Assembly: GCA_019422105.1 (NCBI GenBank)
Contig: JAHZDZ010000003.1
Location: 237,094 to 301,093 of the forward strand
Reading direction: 5' to 3'
Origin: Bacillota bacterium
GTDB lineage: Bacteria; Bacillota; Clostridia; Lachnospirales; Anaerotignaceae
DNA length: 64,000 nucleotides
Shown one piece after another: positions 24,830 to 34,336 of the stretch; the first letter of the stretch is position 1, and the number at the start of each line of letters is the position of its first letter. Both the position numbers and the translations under genes were made by a program. Below the pieces are notes generated by a model. It did not search any database and was not told where the DNA came from. It worked only from the letters and a program-made list of their open reading frames with translations.

Positions 24830-25442
24830 GCCCATAAAAAAAATATCAATTGCGGAGAGAAAAATTGTTTATTTAAAGGATATTGCCGAGGTCTTTTCTG
24901 TGGAGGGCAATGTGGAGAGCATCAAAAATACCATTGTCCTGAAAATCAAGGAGGACAGCGAAAAGTCCTATCTGCTTTCCGTTATAGATGTGATAAAAGC
25001 CATTACAAACGGATTCCCTGAATTTACCATCACGAATGTAGGCGAGATGGATGTGATAGTGGAGTACAGTCCCGAAAGAAAAAGAGACAGGAAATGGCTG
25101 GTTTACCTGAAGGTTGCTGTTATTTTCGTCATCCTTTTTGCAGGCGCGTCCACAGCGATTATGAGCTTTCACTCTGACGCGGAGATGCCGAGCATACTGA
25201 GAAACTATTACTATATTTTCTTCAGGGAATATGTGGACAACCCCGTCATTTTAGTGGTTCCCTATTCTATCGGTCTGGCTGTGGGTATCATTGTCTTCTT
25301 CAATCATTTTTCAAAGCTTTATGTCACAAAAGACCCTACGCCAATAGAAGTGCAGATGACTACCTATGAGAAGGAAACGGTGGCAAATATGGTAGATACT
25401 CTGGAAAAGGAAAAGCAGCAGAAAAGCGGAGGTAAAAAATAA
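24813..25442 (+). CDS. spoVAA: Stage V sporulation protein AA
   Basis: 209 aa. The SpoVA proteins act in the forespore membrane to move Ca-dipicolinate during spore formation and germination. The soluble N-terminal region (about residues 1-95) precedes two membrane helices (about 100-122 and 150-172), as in SpoVAA. The ATG at 24813 with GAGGAG upstream is preferred to the in-frame ATG at 24798. spoVAB starts directly after the stop codon. Confidence 0.85.
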   Translation: MDIYIKPIKKISIAERKIVYLKDIAEVFSVEGNVESIKNTIVLKIKEDSEKSYLLSVIDVIKAITNGFPEFTITNVGEMDVIVEYSPERKRDRKWLVYLKVAVIFVILFAGASTAIMSFHSDAEMPSILRNYYYIFFREYVDNPVILVVPYSIGLAVGIIVFFNHFSKLYVTKDPTPIEVQMTTYEKETVANMVDTLEKEKQQKSGGKK

Positions 25443-25871
25443 ATGGATTTATTCAAAAATATAGCTTTAGCGGTCATAGGGCTATCCTCCGGCATGGTAG
25501 TGGCCGGAGGTATATTTGCTTTTATTGCCGTTATCGGTATTGTGCCCAGAATGGCGCAGAGGACCGCCACCGTTCCCTATATCCCCATGTATGAGGACGC
25601 TATAACACTGGGCGGTATTTTCGGCGTATTGACGATGTATCTGAACCTGTATATTCCCATAGGCCCTGTACTGGCTGTTATTTTCATGTTTGCCACAGGG
25701 ATTTTTGTTGGCTCACTTGCGGTATCGCTGGCGGAGGTATTAAATGTAATACCAATATTTATGCGCCGGGCCAGGCTAACGACAGGTATTGTCTTTTTTA
25801 TACTGGCTTTGGCTTTGGGCAAGTGCTGCGGAAGCCTTGTTTATTTCTTCATGGCAGGCTTTACAGCCTGA
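25443..25871 (+). CDS. spoVAB: Stage V sporulation protein AB
   Basis: 142-aa, four-helix membrane protein; hydrophobic spans are near residues 8-30, 50-68, 72-95 and 112-135. Position directly behind spoVAA (stop TAA abuts ATG) and length match B. subtilis SpoVAB (141 aa). Family segments such as MAQRTATVPYIPMYEDAI and LNVIPIFMRRARL are visible. It belongs to the dipicolinate channel operon. Confidence 0.87.
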   Translation: MDLFKNIALAVIGLSSGMVVAGGIFAFIAVIGIVPRMAQRTATVPYIPMYEDAITLGGIFGVLTMYLNLYIPIGPVLAVIFMFATGIFVGSLAVSLAEVLNVIPIFMRRARLTTGIVFFILALALGKCCGSLVYFFMAGFTA

Positions 25872-25897
25872 TTAATTTTCAGATTGGAGTGTTTTAT

Positions 25898-26344
25898 TTG
25901 GACGAATCAAAAAAGGGACAGCAGCAGTATCAAAAGCTGGTGGATCAGACGACCCCGAACAGCAACATTGTTCTTGACTGTGCAAAGGCCTTTGTTGTGG
26001 GCGGGCTTATCTGCGTCCTGGGGCAGTTAATCATCAACTATTTTGTATCCAAGGGCTTTACAAAGGACGAAAGCGCCATGATTAACTCTATCATATTGAT
26101 TTTTATAACAGCGGTTTTAACCGGTCTGGGACTGTTCAGCAAAATCGGCAAGTTTAGCGGGGCGGGTACTATTGTGCCTATTACGGGCTTTGCAAACTCC
26201 GTTGTCTCTCCTGCTATTGAATTCAAGAAGGAAGGCCTGATATTCGGCCTGGGCGCTAAAATGTTTCTGATTGCGGGGCCGGTTATCGTATATGGGACGC
26301 TGACATCAATGGTTGTAGGCATTATATATTATTTTATAAGGTAG
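25898..26344 (+). CDS. spoVAC: Stage V sporulation protein AC
   Basis: 148 aa. SpoVAC is a mechanosensitive membrane component of the Ca-dipicolinate release channel. The family core GAGTIVPITGFANSVVSPA is present with flanking helices. I set the start at the TTG at 25898 after TTGGAGTG, because upstream in-frame residues overlap spoVAB and are unlike the family. The next gene begins 9 nt after the stop. Confidence 0.92.
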   Translation: MDESKKGQQQYQKLVDQTTPNSNIVLDCAKAFVVGGLICVLGQLIINYFVSKGFTKDESAMINSIILIFITAVLTGLGLFSKIGKFSGAGTIVPITGFANSVVSPAIEFKKEGLIFGLGAKMFLIAGPVIVYGTLTSMVVGIIYYFIR

Positions 26345-26353
26345 GTGGTAAAT

Positions 26354-27379
26354 ATGAAAAGTAAACGTATCGGATCTCAGACAGTCAAATTTGAGAATCC
26401 TCCGGTGATACTCTCGGCAGCGTCCGTGGTTGGCCCGAAAGAGGGGGAGGGGCCTCTCAAGGACTGTTTTGATGTTATACTGGAGGATATTCTCCATGGT
26501 GAGGACAGCTGGGAAAAAGCGGAGAGCAAGTATGTGGAGGATGCTTTGAAGCTGGCAGTACAAAAGGCAGAATTGAAAATGGACGATATACAATATATAT
26601 TAAGCGGAGACCTCTTGAATCAGGTGACTGGAACAACCTTTGGCGTCAGAAGCCTGAAAAGGCCTTTTTTTGGACTTTTCGGCGCATGCTCCACAATGGG
26701 CGAGGCTATGAGCCTTGGAGCAATGCTTGTGGACGGCGGCTATGCAAAGCATGTGCTTTCCGCGGCCAGCAGTCATTTCTGCGCGGCAGAAAAGCAGTTT
26801 CGGTTTCCCCTTGACATGGGTACCCAAAGACCCCCTTCCTCCACCTGGACGGTAACGGGAGATGGGGCAGTCGTCATATCCGGCAGTGGATACGGCCCCG
26901 TCATTACTCAGGTGACAACGGGAAAAATTGTGGATATGGGTATCACCGATGCCAACAATATGGGCGCGGCAATGGCGCCGGCGGCGGTAGACACCCTGGT
27001 GGCTCATTTCAATGATACGGGCACAAAGCCTCAGGACTATGACGTTATTGCTACAGGGGATTTGGGCTATATCGGAAGCCAGCTTGTGAAGGAGCTCATG
27101 AAAAAAGAGGGCTTTGATATGGGAGACAATTATACGGACTGCGGTATTGAGATATTTGACAAGGAGAAACAGGACACACATTCCGGCGGCAGCGGCTGTG
27201 CCTGCTCTGCGGTCACCTTCTGCGGATATTTCTATGAAAAGGTAAAAAGAGGGGACATCAAAAAGATGATGCTCATACCAACGGGAGCCTTATTGAGTAC
27301 AACCTCAACACAGCAGGGAGAAAGTATTCCGGGAATTGCCCATGCCGTTGTCATTGAAGCGCCAAAAAATAAAAAATGA
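26354..27379 (+). CDS. spoVAD: Stage V sporulation protein AD
   Basis: 341-aa, thiolase-fold soluble protein that binds dipicolinic acid at the inner membrane of the forespore. Family sequence includes the GACSTMGEAM segment, the HFCAAEKQFRFP motif and YTDCGIEIFD. The ATG at 26354 is preferred over the GTG at 26345, and TAAGGTAGG lies upstream. Length agrees with B. subtilis SpoVAD (338 aa). Confidence 0.95.
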   Translation: MKSKRIGSQTVKFENPPVILSAASVVGPKEGEGPLKDCFDVILEDILHGEDSWEKAESKYVEDALKLAVQKAELKMDDIQYILSGDLLNQVTGTTFGVRSLKRPFFGLFGACSTMGEAMSLGAMLVDGGYAKHVLSAASSHFCAAEKQFRFPLDMGTQRPPSSTWTVTGDGAVVISGSGYGPVITQVTTGKIVDMGITDANNMGAAMAPAAVDTLVAHFNDTGTKPQDYDVIATGDLGYIGSQLVKELMKKEGFDMGDNYTDCGIEIFDKEKQDTHSGGSGCACSAVTFCGYFYEKVKRGDIKKMMLIPTGALLSTTSTQQGESIPGIAHAVVIEAPKNKK

Positions 27380-27389
27380 GGTGTTTAAT

Positions 27390-27743
27390 TTGGATTTGTT
27401 CAGAGCATTTATTGTAGGCGGAATTATATGCCTCATCGGGCAGATACTGATAGATAAAACAAAACTGACCAGCGGCAGGATACTGGTGATGTATGTCTGT
27501 GCGGGCTGCCTTTTGGGTGGACTTGGACTTTATCAGTACGTAGTAGATTTTGGAGGTGCAGGCGCCACTGTGCCCCTAACGGGCTTTGGCTATAGCCTTG
27601 CAAAGGGCGTTATGGAGGAAGTGGATGCGGTAGGTTTTTTCGGCATTTTCACAGGAGGCTTAAAAGCTGCCGCGGGCGGTATTACGGCAGCGGTTGTCTT
27701 TGGATTTCTGGCCGCTTTGGTATTCAATCCGAAAGAAAAATAG
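27390..27743 (+). CDS. spoVAE: Stage V sporulation protein AE (SpoVAEb type)
   Basis: 117-aa small membrane protein paralogous to SpoVAC; the GAGATVPLTGFGYSLAKGV core mirrors the SpoVAC motif. The start is the TTG at 27390 behind GAGGTG, 10 nt after the spoVAD stop. Size agrees with SpoVAEb (116 aa). No spoVAEa or spoVAF follows, so the operon ends here. Confidence 0.93.
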   Translation: MDLFRAFIVGGIICLIGQILIDKTKLTSGRILVMYVCAGCLLGGLGLYQYVVDFGGAGATVPLTGFGYSLAKGVMEEVDAVGFFGIFTGGLKAAAGGITAAVVFGFLAALVFNPKEK

Positions 27744-27895
27744 AAAACAGCACTTAACAATTTTAACTAAAAAGTATATACCTGATTTGGATAAATTTTA
27801 CATTAATTTTCAGATTATTTTAATGCTTTTTTCTATGTTTTGTGTTATACTGCATTTGAGTTACAAACAATGCGGTTGTTCAAAGGAGATATGGA

Positions 27896-28396
27896 ATGGA
27901 AAAAGCAATCGGTTCAAGGGTGAATTTGTTTAACATTGAAAATATGCTTGCAGTGGAATATATGGATTGTGTTAGTGATATTATTGACCATGAAAAAATA
28001 AAAAAATTGGATGACTACGAACAGCATTGCCATACCAGCAGACTGCAGCACAGCCTGAACGTTTCTTATTACAGCTTTCTGATTTGCCGTTTTTTTGGCT
28101 GGGATTACCGTTCCGCAGCCAGAGCGGGGCTGATGCACGACTTATATTATTATGATTGGAGAACTACTAAAATCAAGGGAACCAATCATGCGGCATGGCA
28201 CCCAAGAGTTGCTCTGGACAATGCGAAAAAGGTGACGGATTTGAACAGAGTGGAGGAGGACGCAATTCTGACCCATATGTGGCCGTGTACTTTAAGACCT
28301 CCGCGTTATAAGGAGTCCTATGTGTTAACCTTTGCTGACAAAATATGCGCCCTTTTTGAGGTAACGGATAATCAGCTGAGCAGGGTAATGAATTAA
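27896..28396 (+). CDS. HD-domain protein
   Basis: 166-aa single HD domain: metal ligands in RLQHSLNVSYYSF, GLMHDLYYYDW and HAAWHPRVAL, with the terminal Asp in TFADKICALFEV. Close relatives are annotated as uncharacterised HD phosphohydrolases in Clostridia. The start at 27896 follows AAGGAG. It lies 152 nt behind spoVAE with its own terminator, so it may be independent of the sporulation operon. Substrate unknown. Confidence 0.8.
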   Translation: MEKAIGSRVNLFNIENMLAVEYMDCVSDIIDHEKIKKLDDYEQHCHTSRLQHSLNVSYYSFLICRFFGWDYRSAARAGLMHDLYYYDWRTTKIKGTNHAAWHPRVALDNAKKVTDLNRVEEDAILTHMWPCTLRPPRYKESYVLTFADKICALFEVTDNQLSRVMN

Positions 28397-28413
28397 ATAA
28401 TGAAAGAATGCCG

Positions 28414-28446
28414 AGGGATCTTGTGTTGTCAGGATCCCTTTTTTTT
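28414..28446 (+). terminator. Intrinsic terminator after the HD gene
   Basis: AGGGATC (28414-28420) pairs with GATCCCT (28433-28439) across a 12-nt loop and is followed by T8. Confidence 0.82.
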
Positions 28447-28713
28447 ACGTGAAAAAGGTCGAAATATGCGAATACATGTTCTATGTGGAACAAAGGAATG
28501 GATATTCAATATTTTTTATGAGACTAACAGGAATAAAAAGCAGAATTTTAATTTTTATTTGGAAAATACGTTAGAGTTGCTTTCGCTCCAATTGATTAAA
28601 AACCTATACCTTAAAACAAATGAATTTTAATATAAAAGTAAAAGTGTAAATCCCGTATTTCAAACATATGCTTAGAATATAGAAAACTTTTTTATATAAT
28701 CTGGAAAAAAGTC

Positions 28714-28743
28714 TGGACAAATGATTTTTGACCTACCTATAAT
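28714..28743 (+). promoter_or_regulatory. Promoter of the YfcC-M20D operon
   Basis: TGGACA (28714-28719), 18-nt spacer, TATAAT (28738-28743), 31 nt before the transporter start. The remaining gap (28447-28713) is AT-rich and holds nothing I can identify. Confidence 0.75.
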
Positions 28744-28774
28744 AGAATAGATATGAATAAAAGGAGGAAGTAAT

Positions 28775-30199
28775 ATGAGCAATGAAACAAAAACAGAAAC
28801 AGCGGCAAAGAAAAAATTTAAAATGCCCCATGTTTTTGTTATTCTGTTTTTCCTGGTACTGATTGCCAGTATCTGTACCTGGATTATCCCCCCGGGACAA
28901 TTTGATTATGAAATGGTTGACGTCAACGGCACCATGAGAAATTTGGTTGTTCCGGGTTCGTTCCACTACATTGACCCATCGGAGGCAACAAGGACGGGGG
29001 TAATAGGCTTCTTCAGCTCCTTCCACAGGGGCATGATCAGCGGCGCTGAAATCATGATGCTTATTTTCATTGTAAATGCAGCCTTTGGCATGGTCATTAA
29101 AACAGGAGCCTTTGACTGTATGATGGGCGCTCTTTTAAGAAAATTTGACGGAAAGGAAAAGATATTAATCCCTATCTTTTTCGCAATTTTTGCTTTAGGC
29201 GCTACCATGTTTGGCATGTGGAACGATTTTAACGGCTTAATGCCTGTAATGGCAGGGCTTGGCATCGCACTTGGCTATGATGCGCTTTTTGGCTTTTCCA
29301 TTATTGAACTTGGTATTGGTATTGGGTTTGCTTCTGCATTGATGAATCCCTATACGATTGTAATTGCCCAGTCCCTGGCGGGCATACCAATCTACTCTAA
29401 CTCCGAGATACGAATTTTGATGCTGGTTGTCTTCTCAGCCATCACTCTTTGGTGGATTTTCCGCTATGGCAAAAAAATAAAGGACGATCCATCCAAAAGC
29501 CTTATGGTTGGTGAAAAATCCAAGTTCACTTTTAAAAAAGAGGATTTGGTTAAATTATCTATGGGTCCCAAGGAAAAGCTGATATTTGTCGATATTTTGG
29601 CTTGTCTCGGCATTATTCTTTACGGCTTTTTAAAGCTTGGCTGGGGCTCTATACAGCTTACGGGCGTGTTTTTGATGATGGGCATTATTGCGGCGTTGAT
29701 TTATGGATGGAGCGCAGACAAAATTGCTGTGGAGTTTGTCAACGGCTGTGCAGATATTGTGTTCGGCGCCCTGATTGTAGGTATCGCCAAGGCAACACTG
29801 ATTGTTATGCAGGACGGTATGATTATTGACACCATCATTAATTTTATGGCAAGCCAGCTGGAGGGAATGCCAACCGCTATTGCTGCCCAGGGTATGCTTT
29901 TTATACAGACCATTATTAACTTTATAATTCCATCAGGATCCGGACAGGCGGCAACGATTATTCCGATTATGGCGCCTTTGGGCGATTTGATGGGAATCAG
30001 CCGTGAGGTTACTGTCCTTGCCTTCCAGATGGGAGACGGTTTTTCAAACCTTTTGTGGCCAACTGCTAATATTGCTATCGGCTGTGGTATTACCGGCGTT
30101 CCCATCACAAAATGGTGGAAATTCTTCCTTCCGCTATTTGGTATTTTGTATGTGGTACAGATGATGTTCTTGTTTGGCGCGGTTGCCTTTGGCATGTAA
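28775..30199 (+). CDS. YfcC-family transporter
   Basis: 474-aa integral membrane protein with about 12 helices of the YfcC/DcuC-related family (ion transporter superfamily), which includes peptide, basic-amino-acid and carboxylate carriers. Recognisable parts are the N-terminal WIIPPGQFDYE, GMWNDFNGLMPVMAG, and the re-entrant IIPSGSGQAATIIPIMAPL. The following hydrolase gene starts 20 nt after the stop, suggesting uptake of an N-acylated amino acid or small peptide cleaved inside the cell (inference). Start ATG 28775 follows AAAGGAGG. Confidence 0.82.
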   Translation: MSNETKTETAAKKKFKMPHVFVILFFLVLIASICTWIIPPGQFDYEMVDVNGTMRNLVVPGSFHYIDPSEATRTGVIGFFSSFHRGMISGAEIMMLIFIVNAAFGMVIKTGAFDCMMGALLRKFDGKEKILIPIFFAIFALGATMFGMWNDFNGLMPVMAGLGIALGYDALFGFSIIELGIGIGFASALMNPYTIVIAQSLAGIPIYSNSEIRILMLVVFSAITLWWIFRYGKKIKDDPSKSLMVGEKSKFTFKKEDLVKLSMGPKEKLIFVDILACLGIILYGFLKLGWGSIQLTGVFLMMGIIAALIYGWSADKIAVEFVNGCADIVFGALIVGIAKATLIVMQDGMIIDTIINFMASQLEGMPTAIAAQGMLFIQTIINFIIPSGSGQAATIIPIMAPLGDLMGISREVTVLAFQMGDGFSNLLWPTANIAIGCGITGVPITKWWKFFLPLFGILYVVQMMFLFGAVAFGM

Positions 30200-30219
30200 A
30201 GCTTTGGGAGGACTTGGAT

Positions 30220-31395
30220 ATGGAGATAAAGGCTGCTGTTGACAGCTTATATGAGGAATTAGTCGCGTTCAGGCGTCACTTACATATGCATCCCGAATTG
30301 TCGGGGACGGAATTTCAGACAGTAGAGGCTGTCTGTGAAAAGCTTGATAAATGGGGTATAGAATATGAAAGGGGCGTTGCCGATACAGGCATTGTTGCCA
30401 TCGTGCGGGGTGCGAAGGCTGGCAAAACCGTAGGCTTAAGATGCGATATAGACGCTCTTGCAATTGAGGAAATGAATGACGTACCCTATAAATCTGTGGT
30501 AAACGGCGTTATGCATGCATGCGGACATGATGCCCATACAACGATTGTACTTGGAGCGGCAAAAATTCTGAAGGATATGGAGAGGGAGCTTTGCGGCAAT
30601 GTAAAGTTTTTTTTCCAGCCGGCGGAGGAAACAACCGGTGGCGCTGACAGAATGATACAGGCGGGGTGCCTGGAAAACCCTCATGTGGATTATGTTTTGG
30701 GACTGCATATGGCGCCCCAGTATGAAACGGGGACAATTGGTGTAAAGTATGGCAAAATGATGGCGGCCTCAGATGAGTTTTTTATAACGCTGGAGGGAAA
30801 ATCCTGTCATGGAGCACATCCTGACTTGGGAGTGGATGCCATACTGATGGCCAGTCAGATTGTAAATTCTCTTCAGTCTGTTGTCAGCCGCGGCATTGCG
30901 CCTGTGAATTCCGCTGTCTGCCATATCGGCATGATACAGGGGGGAAGCGCAGGCAATATTGTGGCGGATAGGGTTACCATGAAGGGAATTATGCGGTCTC
31001 TTGACCCTGATACCCGTATTTTTCTCCACGAAAGGGTAAAGAGCATTGTGGAGAATACGGCAGAGGCTTTCGGCGGAAAGGGTTTTCTGCAAATCAGGGA
31101 AAGCTATGGTCCGCTTATCAATACAGATGAGGTTGTTGATTTGGTAAAGAAAAACGGCGAATCGGTATTGGGAGAAGGACATGTGACAGTAGAGCAATAT
31201 CCGGATATGGGAACTGAGGATTTTTCCTATTTTGCTTTGAATACCAAAGCGTGTTTTTTTCACCTGGGCTGTGCGGACATTAAACAGGGAATTGTGAATG
31301 ATATTCATAACTGCCGTTTTGATATAGACGAAAAATGTCTTGCCGTCGGGGTAAGGCTTCAGGTGGAGAATGTTTTGTCTTTGCTGAATAAATAA
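30220..31395 (+). CDS. M20D-family amidohydrolase (HipO/AbgB-like)
   Basis: 391-aa zinc aminoacylase/hippurate-hydrolase type enzyme. Conserved features are HMHPELSGTEFQT, DIDALAIEE, HACGHDAHTTI for metal binding, QPAEETTGGADRMI with the catalytic Glu, and KSCHGAHPDLGVDAI. It should hydrolyse an N-acyl amino acid, indole-acetyl-amino acid or dipeptide. The frame is open 36 codons into the transporter gene, but ATG 30220 with GGGAGGA upstream is the natural start. It is transcribed with the YfcC gene and ended by a convergent terminator. Confidence 0.9.
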   Translation: MEIKAAVDSLYEELVAFRRHLHMHPELSGTEFQTVEAVCEKLDKWGIEYERGVADTGIVAIVRGAKAGKTVGLRCDIDALAIEEMNDVPYKSVVNGVMHACGHDAHTTIVLGAAKILKDMERELCGNVKFFFQPAEETTGGADRMIQAGCLENPHVDYVLGLHMAPQYETGTIGVKYGKMMAASDEFFITLEGKSCHGAHPDLGVDAILMASQIVNSLQSVVSRGIAPVNSAVCHIGMIQGGSAGNIVADRVTMKGIMRSLDPDTRIFLHERVKSIVENTAEAFGGKGFLQIRESYGPLINTDEVVDLVKKNGESVLGEGHVTVEQYPDMGTEDFSYFALNTKACFFHLGCADIKQGIVNDIHNCRFDIDEKCLAVGVRLQVENVLSLLNK

Positions 31396-31633
31396 TATAG
31401 AAAAGCCGAATTATGGGCCGTTTCTGTATTTTATAATACTGGTTAAGATAAGGAAGATGGACACCGCTGTCTGTATCGTTGTTACGAGGCTGAAGGTATA
31501 AATTATTTGAAAATACAGCGGCCGGGGAGATTTGACTTATACTGAATGTAATGGCTTTTCAGGCAGACACCAAGGGCGGCTTATAAAAATGAGAATGATA
31601 TTCCAATTAAAAAAATGAGGTAAAATCAAAAGA

Positions 31634-31680
31634 AGCCGTCGGGGATACGAAGTCTGCAAGAGATCCCTGACGGCTTTTTT
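31634..31680. terminator. Terminator between the M20D hydrolase and the ABC permease
   Basis: A 13-bp stem (31634-31646 with 31663-31675, one G-U pair) followed by T6 on the plus strand. It can also stop minus-strand transcription from the ABC genes. The rest of 31396-31781 shows no gene. Confidence 0.8.
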
Positions 31681-31781
31681 AACTTTTTATGCAATTATTC
31701 CAGTGTGCGTGAAAATGCCTTGTCTCTGTTTTTTTGCGGTTATCCGGCAGACGCAGAGCATTTTCTATTGAAATCCCAGCT

Positions 31782-33584
31782 TTATAGTGCATTTATCGTT
31801 TCTGTTACAGAGGTATTTCGAATTCGTTTTGCTGGAGCATAAACTGCGGCGGTTACCGAAGCCAAAACAAATAAAAGTATTTCAATGAGACGAGCGGTGG
31901 GCACACACCAAACGGCATAGCTGAAATGAGATGCAATCAGAAGGTCATAAATCAGTTTACTGATAAAAATACCGACTGTACAGCCAATGATGCAGCCGAA
32001 GGCGGCATAGGTAAAGGCTTCTGCTACAATCATTTTTGTAATTTGGCCCCCGTCCATTCCAACTGCCCGCATTGCTCCATACTCCTTTATTCTTGCAGAT
32101 ACGCTCATAGAAATGCTGTTAATGATATTTAATGCGGTAACCAATGCGATAATCGTTAAAAAACCATATACGCACAATATAAAAGCTGTATATGTGCCGT
32201 CCGTGCGCTGTTCACGTTTATCGCGAAGCGTACAGCTGTCATTTAAAAGGCTCTTGATTGCGGCTATTTCCGCATCTGTTATATTGTTCTTTGTCTGCAC
32301 CATCAGGAGGGCATATTCAGTTATACCGGTAAGGCGGATAAAAGTATCATTGGATGTGATAAGTGTAATTTTGCCGTTTGTGAGACCGTTATTACTGAAA
32401 GGGTCATATTTTAACAAGCCGGCTATCTCCATCTCTTCATTACCTGCCCGTATCTTATCGCCAATCTCTAAAGAACTGTCCTTGTCCCAGGTCGCAAGCA
32501 CATAGCTGCTGTCGCCATACACCTTTGAAATGTCGCTGCCTTTTTTCAGAACATTGTCCTTTAAAAGACTGTCCAATTCAAATTTATCATAAGAAATAAT
32601 ATCTATTGTACTTGTATTTCTGTCTAATTCTGCGGGGACGTTTAGATAGCTTCTGCGTCCAAAAACGCGCTTTACCCCCTCCATGCCGCTGGTGGTATGA
32701 AGCAGCTCGCTGTCTATGGAATTTGTACCATGGCTGCTTGTAATATCAATATCGGAAGTGCTTGACGACTGCGGCATCAGATAACCGACAAAATCCACCA
32801 TCGTCAGAAAACTTAAAAATAGAATAATACTAAGGGCAAAGGAGCCTGTCATGAGCATGAGATTTTTCTTTGCGGAAACTGCATGATGAATGCCAAGGGC
32901 CGTTTCAATTTTGAAAAAGCGTGTAGTGACCGGATGCCGCATATTACCGTCGGTTTCCGAATTTCCGGAAACCGCTGTTACAGGGGATACCTTTGCCGCC
33001 CGTTTTGCAGGAGAGCCCGCCGCAAGCAGAACTGTGACAATTCCAACAACAATTCCGCTGAGAATACCGATGGCGCTGATACCAAAAAGGGGAATGTCCG
33101 AAAATTCTTCTCCGACAGTGAAGCGTAAAGCGGCGCACAGGCCCCAGGTAGCTGTAATTCCGAGCACAATGCCTGTGGGAATGGCAGTTTTACACCAGTT
33201 TAGTGCCTCCAGCCTGACAAAACGTATAATTTGTGTTTTACTCATTCCGATACAGCGCATCATCCCGAAAAATCTTGTCCGCTGGGCAACATTGCTGTTT
33301 ATACTGCTTGAAATCATTAATACACCTGCTGCCAATATCAATACGAATAGTATACCGGCCGTCAGAAATAGTGTCTGGGCCATTGGGCTGGTTATAAGGT
33401 CTTCGGGGGAAAAGCCGCTGTGCTTGTTTAATAATCTGGCCTGCTCCATTTTGACGCCCATATCGGCCATACTGAAAACGGCCGTTACCAAGAATACGGC
33501 AAATATAATACACAGATGTGTCATGCGGTTATGCCGCTTATTAACCTTTGCGGAAACAGGGATTAGGTCAAGATAGCTTTTCAT
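31782..33584 (-). CDS. FtsX-type ABC transporter permease (antimicrobial-peptide exporter class)
   Basis: 600 aa. Two FtsX domains flank a large extracytoplasmic domain: four N-terminal helices at about residues 24-45, 68-92, 118-140 and 160-190, another helix near 240-262, then ~200 extracellular residues, and three C-terminal helices (about 455-478, 510-535, 560-580). This arrangement resembles BceB/VraG-type permeases that sense and remove peptide antibiotics, and also MacB-like exporters. Its start overlaps the end of the ATPase gene by 4 nt. Two-component genes lie directly upstream. Confidence 0.85.
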   Translation of the reverse strand: MKSYLDLIPVSAKVNKRHNRMTHLCIIFAVFLVTAVFSMADMGVKMEQARLLNKHSGFSPEDLITSPMAQTLFLTAGILFVLILAAGVLMISSSINSNVAQRTRFFGMMRCIGMSKTQIIRFVRLEALNWCKTAIPTGIVLGITATWGLCAALRFTVGEEFSDIPLFGISAIGILSGIVVGIVTVLLAAGSPAKRAAKVSPVTAVSGNSETDGNMRHPVTTRFFKIETALGIHHAVSAKKNLMLMTGSFALSIILFLSFLTMVDFVGYLMPQSSSTSDIDITSSHGTNSIDSELLHTTSGMEGVKRVFGRRSYLNVPAELDRNTSTIDIISYDKFELDSLLKDNVLKKGSDISKVYGDSSYVLATWDKDSSLEIGDKIRAGNEEMEIAGLLKYDPFSNNGLTNGKITLITSNDTFIRLTGITEYALLMVQTKNNITDAEIAAIKSLLNDSCTLRDKREQRTDGTYTAFILCVYGFLTIIALVTALNIINSISMSVSARIKEYGAMRAVGMDGGQITKMIVAEAFTYAAFGCIIGCTVGIFISKLIYDLLIASHFSYAVWCVPTARLIEILLFVLASVTAAVYAPAKRIRNTSVTETINAL

Positions 33585-34264
33585 TCACCGCACCTCCCAA
33601 AGTCGGTCAATATACCGTCCGATACTTGCAGTATACGGTCTGCGGCCTGTGCAATGCTTCGGCTGTGGGTAATCATCAAAATTGTCTGCTCATATTTTTT
33701 TGATGTCTCTTTCAGCAAGGAGATTACTTCACCGGAATTTTGCGTATCAAGGTTTCCGGTGGGTTCATCGGCGAGAACAAGTGACGGGCGTGTGAACAAA
33801 GCCCGTCCGATTGCCACGCGCTGCTGCTGTCCCCCGGACAACTGACTGGGCAAATGGTGGCGGCGTTCTTTCAAATTCAGGACGGCAAGCAATTCTTCCA
33901 AATATTTTTTGTCCGGTTTTTGATAATCAAGCAGCACGGGAAATATGATATTCTGCTCGACAGTCAGTTCCGGAATAAGATTAAAGCTCTGAAAAATAAA
34001 GCCGATGTTTCTGCGGCGAAAGATTGTCATTTTATCGTCCTTCATTGCAAAAATATCTTTGCCGCCTATGAATATTCTGCCGGAAGTAGGCGTATCAAGT
34101 GCACCTATCATATTCAGAAGCGTACTCTTGCCGGAGCCGGACTCCCCGACAACAGCGACAAATTCCCCTTTGGGAACGGTAAAACTGGCATTTTTTAATG
34201 CATGTACGGCGGCCTCGCCGGCACCATAGGTTTTAGAAACTGATTTCACTTCCAATAAATCCAT
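33581..34264 (-). CDS. ABC transporter ATP-binding protein (LolD/MacB/BceA type)
   Basis: 227-aa ATPase energising the adjacent FtsX permease. Walker A is GESGSGKSTLLN, the Q-loop is FIFQSFNLIPELT, the signature is LSGGQQQRVAIGRAL, and Walker B is LVLADEPTGNLD, all intact. The start at 34264 follows AAAGAGGTG. The 4-nt overlap with the permease indicates coupled translation and fixed stoichiometry. Confidence 0.93.
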   Translation of the reverse strand: MDLLEVKSVSKTYGAGEAAVHALKNASFTVPKGEFVAVVGESGSGKSTLLNMIGALDTPTSGRIFIGGKDIFAMKDDKMTIFRRRNIGFIFQSFNLIPELTVEQNIIFPVLLDYQKPDKKYLEELLAVLNLKERRHHLPSQLSGGQQQRVAIGRALFTRPSLVLADEPTGNLDTQNSGEVISLLKETSKKYEQTILMITHSRSIAQAADRILQVSDGILTDFGRCGE

Positions 34265-34315
34265 ATATTAACACCTCTTTCTGTATAGATTATGGAAATG
34301 TTACCACGCCAATCC

Positions 34316-34333
34316 TACTGCCATATGACAGTA
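34316..34333. promoter_or_regulatory. Dyad between kinase and ABC genes
   Basis: TACTGCCATATGACAGTA is an 18-bp inverted repeat with one mismatched pair, in the 72-nt gap between the kinase stop and the ATPase start. It may be the response-regulator binding site for inducible ABC transcription. I could not place a clear -35/-10 next to it. Confidence 0.35.
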
Positions 34334-34336
34334 CGC

